The notes beneath the pieces are model-generated. The model did not search any database and had not been told where the DNA came from. It saw only the letters and a program-made list of their open reading frames with translations. Shown here one piece after another: positions 9,748 through 20,270 of a stretch of DNA of 64,000 nt (positions within the stretch are counted from its first letter, which is position 1; every line of letters begins with the position of its first letter). A program made the translations under genes and the position numbers. Source of the DNA: Eublepharis macularius (taxonomy: Eukaryota; Chordata; Lepidosauria; Squamata; Eublepharidae); the NCBI RefSeq assembly GCF_028583425.1, contig NC_072793.1, forward strand, positions 102,285,689 through 102,349,688, written 5' to 3'.

Positions 9748-10507
9748 TGTAATGATTCCAAGTAAATGTGTGCATGTGTCTTTAAATGCTTAGTTTGAGC
9801 TAGGTGAAGAGTGGGGGTGAGAGAGGGAAGAGTGAGTGATGTGATTGGTTGATGACTGAGAGTGTGGGCGGAGTGAATGCAGTTTAGTCTGACAGTGCAG
9901 AGAGAAAGGTTTCAGTCAGAAGAAAGCAGGCTAGCTGTGTGCTGCCTGAGTATACTGAAGTATTTATGACAGAAATATAACCTGTGTGGAACCTGAACTG
10001 AGCATGTTTGTGAAAGGACACTCAGTCAGGGAAAGAGAGGCCAGCTGTGTGCTGCCTGAGCAGGTTTAATATTTTTGTGAATGGGAGTCAGAGAAAGAGG
10101 GGCTAGCTGTGTGCTGCCTATATTTGAAGTATTTGTGAGAGAACTATTGAGTCTAGTGAAGGAGGCTAACTGTGTGTGAAGCCTTAGAAGAGATCTGTGT
10201 GAATGAGTTTATAGGAAGTAACTTTAAGAACTAAGAACTACTTTTATGAAACCAATACGCTTCTTGAAAAATAAACATTTTGTTTTGTTTTGTTATATCC
10301 CCGTGTAGCTGTCATTGCTATATCCCATTCATATCCTCAGGGCCACATAGAACCACGAAGGAGCCTGACGCTTAAACACGTTACCAAAGGGGAAAGTTGA
10401 ATAAAATATTTTGGAATAATATATTCCTGGTGGCAGCAAACTACCCAGAGGGTGTAAGGGGAAGATTAAAAGAAAAATCTACCCCAAAGAAAGTACAGGT
10501 CATAACA
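9748..10507 (+). repeat. Third LTR of tandem element
   Basis: 760 bp, followed directly by the GTCCC target duplication (10508-10512). It differs from the first two LTRs at about seven positions, for example CCTGTGTGG for CCTGGGTGG, GTCATTGC for GTCGTTGC, and a changed T-rich run near 10277. Confidence 0.9.
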
Positions 10508-10512
10508 GTCCC

Positions 10513-11127
10513 ATTGAAATCACTGTGACTTCTTTCTGAGTAAACAGAAAATCAGACTGCTTGTGTGTTATTATGTAGTTTGCCTCCTGTGTAAACAAAA
10601 CTCTCCTTTGTATTTTCATTGTTTCTTTTTCATGAAGGATTTTTAAAAGTTTGTTCTTTGCTTCAGTATGCTCAAGGCATGTTGTCCCTGCACACAACCT
10701 GTGTGTTGACTTCATGTGCACTCACCAGATGTCACAGATCAGAATTTATGCATGGTCTGCATCCAGGGAAAGAGGTGATATGGAAGACTCTAGTTCATGT
10801 CACACCTGTGGCTTTTGTTTTTGTTTGCTGTGCTGTCAGTTGTGCTTAAGACTCCCAAATGTCATTGCAGAAGGCACACATGCAGATGTGATCTTTGTCA
10901 TGCTAGAAACCTGTCAGGTTGACAGTACTGCTTTTGAGATTGGCCATTTGATTGGTGAAAAATTATTTGGTCGATTGACTGGTGAAGTATTAGTGACATC
11001 TTTAAAGCATTAAGCTTATTAGAATAAAAATGAAACTTTAACATATTTGATGCGTATGTTATTTACTAAAACAATTGGTTAATTTCATTGTTACACAATA
11101 AAAGGGGAAGAGGAAGTACCCCCTGAT
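10513..11127 (+). other. WDR82 intron 1, unassigned stretch
   Basis: I see nothing recognisable here. Short overlapping frames near 10620-11013 have no family resemblance and look like chance. Confidence 0.5.
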
Positions 11128-11365
11128 AATAATAACAAGAACAACAATATTCGATTTATATACCGCCCTTCAGGACAACTTAACGCCCACTCAGAGCGGT
11201 TTACAAAATATGCTGTTATCCCCACAACAATCACCCTGTGAGGTGAGTGGGGCTGAGAGAGCTCCGGACAGCTGTGACTGACCCAAGGTCACCCAGCTGG
11301 CTTCCAAGTGAAGGAGTTGGGAATCAAACCTGGTTCTCCAGATTACAATCCCGCTTCGCTTAACT
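11128..11365 (-). repeat. tRNA-derived SINE (intronic family, copy 1)
   Basis: Read on the - strand it has a tRNA-like head with B-box GGTTTGATTCCC, the body phrase CAGCTGGGTGACCTTGGGTC and a tail with a GGCGGTATATAAATCG segment and GTT-type repeats. Related copies lie at 18715-18838, 26218-26464 and, on the + strand, about 41985-42120. Confidence 0.75.
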
Positions 11366-11954
11366 AGGACTGAGATACCTGTCAGCAATAAGGTTTCCCA
11401 GAACAATTATATTTGGGGAAATTTTCAGTACACTTTCCAGAAAATTATCCATTGCCTTAAGTAGAACATAATCTGACTTGGCATATTTATTTGGCATATA
11501 TTTAGTGAACAATTTTTAAAGTTCTTCATATTAATTATATTCCTTAGTGTCAACAAATGTTTGAAGTTAGATATTTAATGAGGAAAGAAGCCAAATGATG
11601 TGTGACTTAAATATTATATTCAAGTAAATCTAAAGTTTTATGTGGAAATTGTTTTTGTTAGAATAACACTTCTAAAAATGTAAAGACCGTATAGCAAGCA
11701 CTTCCCCTTACATTGTTTAAATTTAAGAAAAAGTTCTGGAGGCAAAGAAACCTCAGAAACCTGTTGACATTCTAATTTTAGCATGCCCAAAGAACTGTGC
11801 AAAATATAACATGCACATGGTTGCTTTCTCATGTGTTTCAATAGAGTTTAACTCTTGTCCTCAGAGATCACTGAGGCACCTCATAACTTACATTTTCGCT
11901 TTGGTATTGATTTGACCTGTATAGTCCAGCAGGGAACATCATAATCTAGATTAT

Positions 11955-13830
11955 CACAGCAGAGTCTTGTCTGAGGAGATAGAGACTTTAATCAAGAAGA
12001 TAAAGCCAGGGAAAGCCCCTGGACTGGATTTGGTTATGCCCGAAGTCCTTCGTTCTGACACTGGATGGTGGGTCCAATTTTTGGCATCTATTTTTACATC
12101 AATCAACAACTCAGGCAAAATGCCCAGATCAAGCCATCTTTTTACCAATTCACAAAAAAGGGGACAAACTCAGTCCAACTAATTACTGGCCCATCAGTCT
12201 TTTGTTGGTGCTGGGGAAATTATATGTTTCATATTTATGGCAGAAACTTGAACACTAAATTCTATCAGAACATGTTCTTGCAGGGTTTATGCATGGACCA
12301 GTGTGCAATTCTCTACCATCTGGCAGAAAAAAATATATGATCTCAAGTGGTTCCCTATATGTTGCCTTATTGATCTATGAGCAGCTTTTGACTCTGTACC
12401 AAAAAAACAGCTATGAATCAAGTAGAGAACCACTTCTATTGACTGTTGACTGCTGTGGCTAATTGAAACACTATATGAGCCCTCCTATGCACATGTCTGT
12501 TACAGCAATCTTGGTCACTTGTCTGGATCTTTTCTGCTGTGAAGAGGGGTCCATCAAGGATGTGTTTTGGCTCCTTTATTGTTCAGTTTATATATGAGCA
12601 AGTTGTTTGTAAAGTTAAAATCATCCGACAATCACTCTCCCTCCCTAACTAATGCTGAAATACCTGTATTGTTATATGCTGATGATACTCTCCTCCTTTC
12701 CTGCACCCCTGTTGGCCTCTGCCGTTTGCTGAAATCCTTTTCTCGATATTGTATTGGAGGAAAATTGGAAATCAATAATAACAAGTCTAAGGTTATGATT
12801 TTTACTAAGCAACAGCGACCTCCAATTTATAATTGAGAAATTAATGGGGGAAAGTTAGAACAAGTTAAACAATTCCAATACTTGGGAATACTTTTTCTAT
12901 ATAACTTGTCACGGAAGCAACATACTGAGAAGGCCCAACAGTTAGCTGTCCAAACGACCAACACAATAACTCATTTTTTTTTCTCTAAAGGAGGCCAATA
13001 TATATCTGCACCACTCTCAGTATATAACTGTAAGAAGCTCAGTTGTTATATGGTACCCCAGTTTGGATCACAGGAGCTCCTCACTGTATGGCAGGAACTG
13101 TATTGAGAGCTGAATTAGGTGTGCGCTCTCTTGAAGCAAGGGTCTGGGCATCTGCTTTCAGATTCTGGCTCAAACTAATTCATGCCTCTTTGGGATTAGG
13201 TAGGCTTTTTTTTTTTTTACTGAGGATCGATGCCTTTAAATCAACCTGGCAGAAATTGGCAACCTCCTGCCTGGATTGACTGGGAATTTCCCCTAATGAT
13301 ATTGATTTCCCAAGTCTGACTTTTACTGAAAATTTGATTTTGAGATGCATTTATGATTTAGATGATCTCGGTACTACAATTCAAGCCCAAAGAGTGTCCT
13401 CTCAACCTAGAACTGGCATATCCAAAAACTAGCCCCGCGTATCTCGACTACCTGACAGTCCCTAAATATCAAAGAGCCTTTATGCTGGCTTGTTTTAATT
13501 CAACCCCAATGGCAGAACTATATGGCCATTTTGGAAGGATTTCATTAGCAGATAGATGCTGTAACTGTGACACAGGGAGCCTTGGCACCTTGCTCCATTG
13601 TCTTTTGAACTGTCCAAAATTCCAAAAGTATAGAATCGAGGTTATACTATAGCAGTAGCCAATTTTTTTTCATATGTAATCAAATCTAACAAATAGCCAG
13701 ATCTGGACAACCTTGAGTTTTAGCTGTAATTGTTATATTTTTTGCTATTATTATTACTATTACTATTATTAGCTGTTACTCTTATTGATTTTGTTTATTT
13801 GTTGGACTGTTGAATAAAGAGTAGCTTTAG
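11955..13830 (+). pseudogene. Non-LTR (LINE) retrotransposon ORF2, decayed
   Basis: Broken reading frames in several phases carry the reverse transcriptase motifs of a LINE in the right order: KPGKAPGLD near 12000, a degenerate palm region, HQGCVLAPLLFSLYMSKL near 12550 and the catalytic YADDTLLLS near 12676. Near the C terminus a Cys-His cluster (CCNCDTG...HCLLNCPKF, about 13558-13620) resembles the CCHC motif at the end of many LINE proteins. A short 3' region ends with GAATAAAG near 13812. Frameshifts and stops are many and the 5' end is missing. The clade is not assigned. Confidence 0.75.
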
Positions 13831-14381
13831 ATTATTATATATATTTATGACTTTATCCCCTCACCCCAACTTACAGATCAATAAAGTATGCAAATACACT
13901 TTCAACCATTTTCTAATGATACATAAAAATAATTATAGTTTTGGAACTGCCAAGTTTGTCTGATACTGCTTTGATAATAGCATCCGTCTGTTGTTAACTT
14001 TAGAAACCTTTAGAAATGAACAATTTCTGCAGAAGACTAAAACATAGTAAAGATTCCTTCCTCATATCTTTGATCCAGCATGCCAGCTCTAGTAATTTTT
14101 GCACTTTGATGCCTAGTTTGACAAATTAGATTTGCGTTTACTTATAGACATGGTTAACACTCACTCCTTCTGTTGTTTGGTTTTTTTTCTTGGCTTTATG
14201 TATTTTTAGCTACAGTTTCCCTCCGTTTGTTTGGTGTAGTCTAGCTTTGACTCTGTTAAGCCAAAGAGAATGCACAAAACCTGTACCTACTACCAGCACT
14301 ATTCTTTTTCCCTTTGCATTTGCCACTTAAACAAGAGAACATTGAGTTTCTGGTTTTTTATATACATTCTAGGTAAGTAAT

Positions 14382-14773
14382 GTTGAAAGTACGGGTGTGC
14401 GATTTGGGATTCAGATTCGGGTACAGTACCCGAATCGGACCCAATTCGCAATGATTCAGGATTTCCGAATCCAGCCCAGCATCCGCAGGGAGATCCCTGC
14501 CAAACAGCTGATCTTGCCGGCAGGGGTTTAAATGCCCCTTTCTGTGCCACTGCGAAGCAATGGCACGGGGGGGGGGTGAGGTGGGGGGGTTTGCTTCCCC
14601 TCACTTCAGTATGCTCCAAATCTTTATGGAGCATACAGAAGTGAGCTAAATACCAGAATCCGGAAGCGGCTTGCCACTTCGGGATTCTGGTAATTCTGGA
14701 TTTTTTTTCCACTTCGGATAAACCCAAAGCAGGAAACCCGAATTTTTTTAGCGTGCACACTCCTAGTTGAAAG
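14382..14773. mobile_element. hAT-type MITE with 8-bp target duplication
   Basis: GTTGAAAG at 14382-14389 is repeated at 14766-14773. Between them a 376-bp element (14390-14765) starts TACGGGTGTGC and ends with the near-complement of it (reverse complement TAGGAGTGTGC). Eight-base target duplications with short inverted ends are the mark of hAT transposons. There is no transposase, so the element is non-autonomous. The interior has G runs and stem-like GAATCC/GGATTC segments. Confidence 0.85.
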
Positions 14774-14834
14774 CCTTTTACATTAGTTGACTGATACCAC
14801 CTTGAATCTCAGTGAGAAAATCGGGATATAAATG

Positions 14835-14867
14835 ACATACATACATACATTCATACATACATACATA
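14835..14867. repeat. (CATA)n microsatellite
   Basis: About eight copies of CATA with one interruption. Confidence 0.85.
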
Positions 14868-15002
14868 GGAAGAAATTAAATTTTCAGTATTGTTTTTGCA
14901 TTTGTAGAAAATTGCTAACCCTTATTGGGACAGATCATGATAATCATGCATCCAATGTGCAAAATATATTTATAAGCTAGCCCCCTCATAATAAGAGGAT
15001 TT

Positions 15003-15205
15003 ATTTACTTACTTCATTCATACCCTGCTTTTCTTACTTATGGGGGCCCAAAGTAGCTTTCAACCATCTCCATTTTATCACCACAACAGCCCTGTGATGT
15101 AGGTTAGGCAGAGAGCATGTCACTAGTCCAAGGTCACCCAGCAAGCTTCCATGGGAAAGTAGGGATTTGAACCAACCAGATCTTAGTCCCTCATTCTAGC
15201 CTTTA
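15003..15205 (-). repeat. SINE-like fragment
   Basis: On the - strand it carries GGTTCAAATCCC, a GGGTGACCTTGGACTAG-like phrase and a degenerate tail, so it is probably an old tRNA-derived SINE. Confidence 0.5.
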
Positions 15206-15414
15206 CGCATATATTGTGTGTTATCTCCCTGGACCTAAGTCAGCTAATATCTTGATGCAAATGCATGAGATAATTCATCAGCAAGACTAAGCAATGCATA
15301 AAAACAGTATAACTGACTGTTGCCAAACACAGTCCTCCGAGAAGGCTCCACAAGGAGAAGACTGTCTGAGGAGCGCAGCTGGCATGTGGAAGTATTCAGG
15401 GAGATGCAGTATAG

Positions 15415-15600
15415 TAACTGTGAGGGCCTTTGGCTGTGAAGGGCTTTAAAGTTAATAACTAGACACTTTAAATTGGGCCCAGAAGCAAATAGGTAACCAT
15501 TTCAGTTGACAGAGCGCTGTAGTTATATGTTCCAAATGACTGACCCCAGGCACAAGTCTTGCTGCTGTAGTTTATACCAATTGAACCTTTCAAGACTTCA
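15415..15600 (-). repeat. CR1/L2-like LINE remnant
   Basis: The - strand resembles the C-terminal coding region of CR1/L2 LINEs. The + strand phrase AAGGGCTTTAAAGTTAATAA with TTGGGCCCAGAAGCAAATAG is typical of antisense copies. It is short and decayed. Confidence 0.45.
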
Positions 15601-16599
15601 AAGGAAACATAAATTACTATAAACTAAACTACTTAAAGCTAATTGCTTAGAGCAGGAGGTTTGCATATAGATTTCTTATGAAGGGGTGCACAGATAAGGG
15701 ATTGGTTAAGTATATTTTCATTTTTTACGGTTGCCCCAGGCCTTCCCACCCCCACCCCCCCATTATTTGGGAGAAATAGATGGTTTCCATATTGCACTAG
15801 GCTTTGGAGTAGGCGGTCTGTGAAGGTTACACAGGTTCAGGTCTTTCTACTGAACAGGATCCATTTTGATCATTGCTGCTGATGTTTTTGTGCCAAATGC
15901 AGAATTTTTCAGGGTTTGACAGGACTAAATTTAGCAGTGTTTGGATTTGCAGCAGGCAGGTAGCCTATGGGACATTCAAGGCTGCTGAAATTCCTGCCTT
16001 GGCAGGCATATTTAAGTAGATGAGTTCCCCAGGCAGCAGTAGTTGATTTCTTGAGGTATTTGATCTAAACCTAAAGTATAGCAGATTTTTTAGAATTGTG
16101 TTCCATTGCAAGAAAGTGTAAATCATGAAGACATTGTAAAATCAGTGCTGAAAGTTTGCCCACTTTGTCTTAAAATCTCTCAAATACATTCTGTTCTGGA
16201 TGCTGGTTATAATAAATAAGTGACACTTGAAAAAAATGTCCAATACACCTTGTGGTCCATTTCTGAATTATTTTGATGCACTAACCACAATAGATGTTGG
16301 CAAGATTTTAGAATTTTTTAATAAAGACTACCACTTACATTCTGGACGCTTTCCATTGTGTTTTTTTTTAAGTAGGAGACCAATAACCTGCCTGTTTTAA
16401 TGACCAAGGGGTGTTCTGTGAGTCAGCAGTTGATTTATGATGTACACCAAGGATTCACTGATGTGGTCCTTACATGATTTCGATAATGAGGCTCTCCACC
16501 TGAGAGCAGAGCTAGGAAGAGTCCTCCACATTTCTTTGTCAAGTACCTAGGTTGTTTATTTAATGGATCTTTCCACTCTTCTTTGTTTTAAAAAAGACT

Positions 16600-19435
16600 G
16601 AGGCTGCTTCTTTTTTACTACTTTCCATTTCTCCAAGCCCTTTGTTCAGTAACATCAACGTCCTAAGCAGCTTCCTAGACTGCTCCAGCAGATGCTGCAG
16701 TGTCCTCTGAGGGAGAAACTGAGGCAGTTATCTGGCACCAAGGCAAAAGGGCCATAGAAGCCCTTGCCTCTCCCTGTCTTTCAGCAACAGCTATGGAAGA
16801 GCAACCATCAGGTCCTGCAGGCTCTCAAACAGGCAGTGGTGGCCATTTGCATTTTGGAGGGAAAATCCAAGTGCACACCAGGAAGGCCCCATAAATGGCA
16901 TGGAGACTCTGCCAGGGAACACTCCAAGGTGGTGAGTAACTAGCAAGTGGGATCTTCCTGTAGTGTTTCTGAATCAGAGGTGGAAGGCCTCTCAGTTTCC
17001 ATAGAACTACAATTCTAGATGGAACAATTAGTTAATGCAGACAGAGAGAGGCACCCCTGAAGAGGTCCAGACAGACCCATTCTCCCCTCCTCTCTCCTGT
17101 GCTCACAAGAAGTGACATTCTTCCTAATAAGGCACTGGACAGCAGAAAATCCAACCACCCTGGCATACCAAGGCAACTGTCCTGTGTTCTAGAGGCAGAC
17201 TGGGTCTAGGTTTCTCGGGAGTAAGTTCCCAGGCTTGGCTGGCTGGTTGATCCAGCAATGCAGCTTTCCCAAGCCTCAGCCTAAATAGTCTAGGAGTTGA
17301 TCTGACTCAGCTGTACTTTCTGGCAGTTGTGGAGGCTCCTGAGACTTCTTTGATCAGGATCCTGCAAAGAAGTGCTTCTCCCAGAGCCTTGTTATGGGAG
17401 TGCATGCTGTCAGGCTGGCACTTGCTTTCTTTGCACTGCCCCGGCCCAGGCCTGCTGCCACCACTCTTATGGTGTGGGAACTTGTCCTGAGATGCTATGG
17501 GGCCAGATTTGTGTCCTGCCCAGCAGAGGCCTACTAGCTATCTCAGAGGCTGGTAGTAAGGTCTCTCTTGCAGGCTCTGGCAGCAGTGGCCTCTGGCGCT
17601 GCTGGAGCATGGTCAGCAGGTGTCTCTGCAGCATTAGGCCCTCCCCGATTCCATTGGTCCTCCTTGTTCCCTGGCCTTGGCTTCTCAGGCTCTTCCTGTG
17701 AGCCCTCCAAGTCTGAGTCACTGGGCCGGTCAGAGGGGGGTCATGACAGCAACAATGAAAGATAAAGCAGCTCTCTCATCCTTCTCATCTTTCAGATCCC
17801 ATGAAGAGTAGTCTGTAAATGACTCAGCTGGGAGAAAGGAATTGTCTGATGACAAAGAGCCCCTTCCTGCCCAGCACACCAAATGCCTTTTTCCCCAAAG
17901 AAATTCCCCTCACTCCTCTATAAAGCTAAAAAATTTTAAAGCTCCCAGCTCCCAATTTAGAGGAGCCAAAGGATGAGAAGGAAGAAGAATCAAATGAAGG
18001 AGACCTGGAGGTTCTGCAAGACTCCTGAGAACTAGGGTCTGTTTTTCCATTTCCCGTGTTCTTTACCACAGGTATCAAAGAAGAATGGGTCATTGCCCTG
18101 TCTCAGAGATTTCACGCTGGGAATTCTAAAAAGCTTTATTCCTTTCCATCTAAGAATACTAGATTGCTTAAAAATTCTAGTTATGGACATCCCTGTAGCT
18201 TCAGGGGTACATCTCTCCAAGAAAAGAGGAAGCAATATTGGCCACAAGAGTAATGCAGCACTGCACCAATCTGGTGATTAAAGCTTCCTTAGCCACATCT
18301 CTCATGACCAGGGAATCAGTCGTTTGTCTGCTCCCCCTACTCTGTCTCCAGATCTTAACCTTGCCTACCAGCATATCTCTAAAGTTTGGAAAGAGTGCCA
18401 TCTTTCACCTCTGGTGAAAACCTAGACTCAATGACGTTATCAGCTGGGGCTGTGACCACAGATGTCAGCACAGAGGAATGTATGGCTGACACATTGGAAT
18501 GCCAGTGCCCTAGCTAAGGCCAATTTAGCCATCTGGAAAGCTCTTTGGAAACAATCTGGTCAAAACTCTTGTGGAAACAAAGGATAAAAGAAGGTCATGC
18601 CCTTCTCAAGCAGAAAGGAAGACAGGAGACAAAAAAAAGACAGATCTCAGTTCTTTTTGTACTTACAGGTCTCTCTCCAGATATAGAAATTACTTTCAAA
18701 GATATCCTGGAGTAACAACAACAGCAACATTTGATTTATATACCACTCTTCAGGACAAGTTAACTCCCACTCAGAGCAGTTTACAAAGTGTGTTATTATT
18801 ATCCTCACAATGATCACCCTGTGAATAAAAACAGCCAGAGGTATAGACCTCAAAATCAAAAATGCTTCTCAGGCCAGTCTTCAAGACCAAGAAAATACAA
18901 CATGTGTCAGTAGAACAACTGATACCAGGAACCCTCCAGTGGGATGTTGACTCCAGAAATTCCCCCAATCCTGTGCGCAGTCCATGTCAGATCAATAGGT
19001 GCTAAGTAGGGTTGATCACAGACATTTCATTGAGCTCTCTCATCAGTAGTGATGGAGGTTGCTGATCTCCCCGATTCCCAAGTGTCCAAACAAGATGACA
19101 GAGATCGAGGATACTGAGCCTGTCTCTCCACAGACACATGCTTAGCCATCTCCTCCATTTTTTCACGGTGTAAAAAAACCCAGGAATCGGAGGGTCATCT
19201 TGGATCTCAACTTTATCAATAAGTTTGTGCAGTATAGAAATTAAAATTGAGATTTTCAGAACCGTCACTAAAGTGCTGCGGCAAGGAGCCTTTCTTGCAT
19301 CCATATGAAAACATCAGTCTGACCATCCACTTCCTAGAGGAGCACAGCTTCCTCATTAACCACCAGAAGAGTCACCTTGACTCCCTCACAATCCATTCTT
19401 CATCTAGGGGGAGTAATATTTTAGTTCCAAGCAAC
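16600..19435 (+). pseudogene. DIRS-like retrotransposon remnant
   Basis: Interrupted frames show a Ser/Pro/Gly/Glu-rich Gag-like part (about 17560-17765), a segment near 18465-18520 reading RNVWLTHWNAS as in the region before RT of DIRS elements, and RT pieces: VILDLNFINKFVQYRN (about 19192-19240), then a shifted FRTVTKVLRQGAFLASI, and after a deletion a stretch around HFLEEHSFLINHQKSHL (about 19328-19378). The pattern fits DIRS-type RT better than gypsy or LINE RT. No tyrosine recombinase was found. A SINE is inserted at 18715-18838. Confidence 0.5.
18715..18838 (-). repeat. SINE fragment (intronic family, tail part)
   Basis: Matches the left (tail) half of the SINE at 11128-11365, including TTGATTTATATACC and CCACTCAGAGCAGTTTACAA. 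The tRNA head is missing. It interrupts the DIRS-like remnant. Confidence 0.65.
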
Positions 19436-19439
19436 TGAC

Positions 19440-20172
19440 AATTTGGTTATAAGCTTATCTAATAACCCACCTTTTGTCAAGCAACTGACTTTACCAAGTC
19501 TGTTTCTTGGCTGTTCAGACCTTTGACTCAAGTTTCCAGGTCTGCTTAAGCATAGAGAACCTGTCTCTGAAACAATAGAGTTAGCATGACCTGCTCTGAG
19601 TCTCCTTTCTTGCACTTTCAACTCCCAGGCTCCCTGATCAGCTGATGCGGGGGGCTGCAGCTTGGAGCAGATGTCACACAGGACTGGTTTTCTGCTCCAA
19701 GCTTCCTTTTCCTTTCCCTCCTCCATCTACTGCCTATTGGAGGAAGCTGCCTTTTTCTATCCACCCTGGTTGCTACTTTCTTTCCTTCCTCCCTGGTCTC
19801 AGTTTGAACAAGAGGGACGAAATTGGGGGTAGGGGCAGTGTGGGGGATAGGGGATTTCTTTCCCCTGCATGTCTTATAAGTCTCCTACCTGTTCTGGTGT
19901 AATTCTAGACTTTGGGGTGGGAGTTGTTCATTGGGAGTTGTTGCTGATCCTACATCTTTTAAAATTTGCTTAAACTAGGATTTAAGAACCATCCATTTAA
20001 TTTAACTTACCATACATTTTCTGGTAAGTAAAGGCAAGACAGTCTTAAGACAGTAACTTAATTATTTGACTTATTGTGTGCAGCTCCTTTGTTAAAGGCT
20101 TTGATGTGACTGGCATTAGCAGAATTTTTGTGTTGAAACAGATATATTTGTTCTTGTATTTCCTCTTGGCAG
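19440..20172 (+). other. WDR82 intron 1, right end
   Basis: No recognised element. It ends in the acceptor TCCTCTTGGCAG at 20161-20172. Confidence 0.5.
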
Positions 20173-20270
20173 ACCAAAAAGAACACTATACAGTAAAAAG
20201 TATGGAGTGGATCTCATCAGATACACACATGCTGCCAACACTGTGGTATACAGTAGCAATAAAATAGATG
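20173..20270 (+). CDS. WDR82: WDR82 exon 2
   Basis: 98 bp, starting with the third base of codon 54 and ending with the first base of codon 87. It encodes [17 protein letters not shown] through SSNKID, bounded by TTGGCAG and GTAAGT. Confidence 0.95.

Larger units (their letters stand above)
1693..10512 (+). mobile_element. Tandem LTR retroelement, three LTRs and two internal regions
   Basis: The array reads LTR (1698-2456), internal (2457-5709), LTR (5710-6468), internal (6469-9747), LTR (9748-10507). LTRs begin TGTAATG and end ATAACA. The pentamer GTCCC occurs directly before the first LTR (1693-1697) and directly after the last (10508-10512) but not at the middle LTR. This indicates one integration followed by tandem duplication, for example unequal exchange between LTRs. 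The two units are offset by 4012 bp on the left and 4038 bp at the third LTR. Each internal region encodes Gag and protease and a MIA2/cTAGE5-like membrane segment; no RT, RNase H or integrase is visible, so the element is probably non-autonomous. It sits in WDR82 intron 1 in the sense orientation. Confidence 0.9.

Noticed and set aside
10651-11013. 120-codon frame after the tandem retroelement
   Set aside because: Cys/Ser-rich, unlike any family, in intron sequence with no splice or promoter support.
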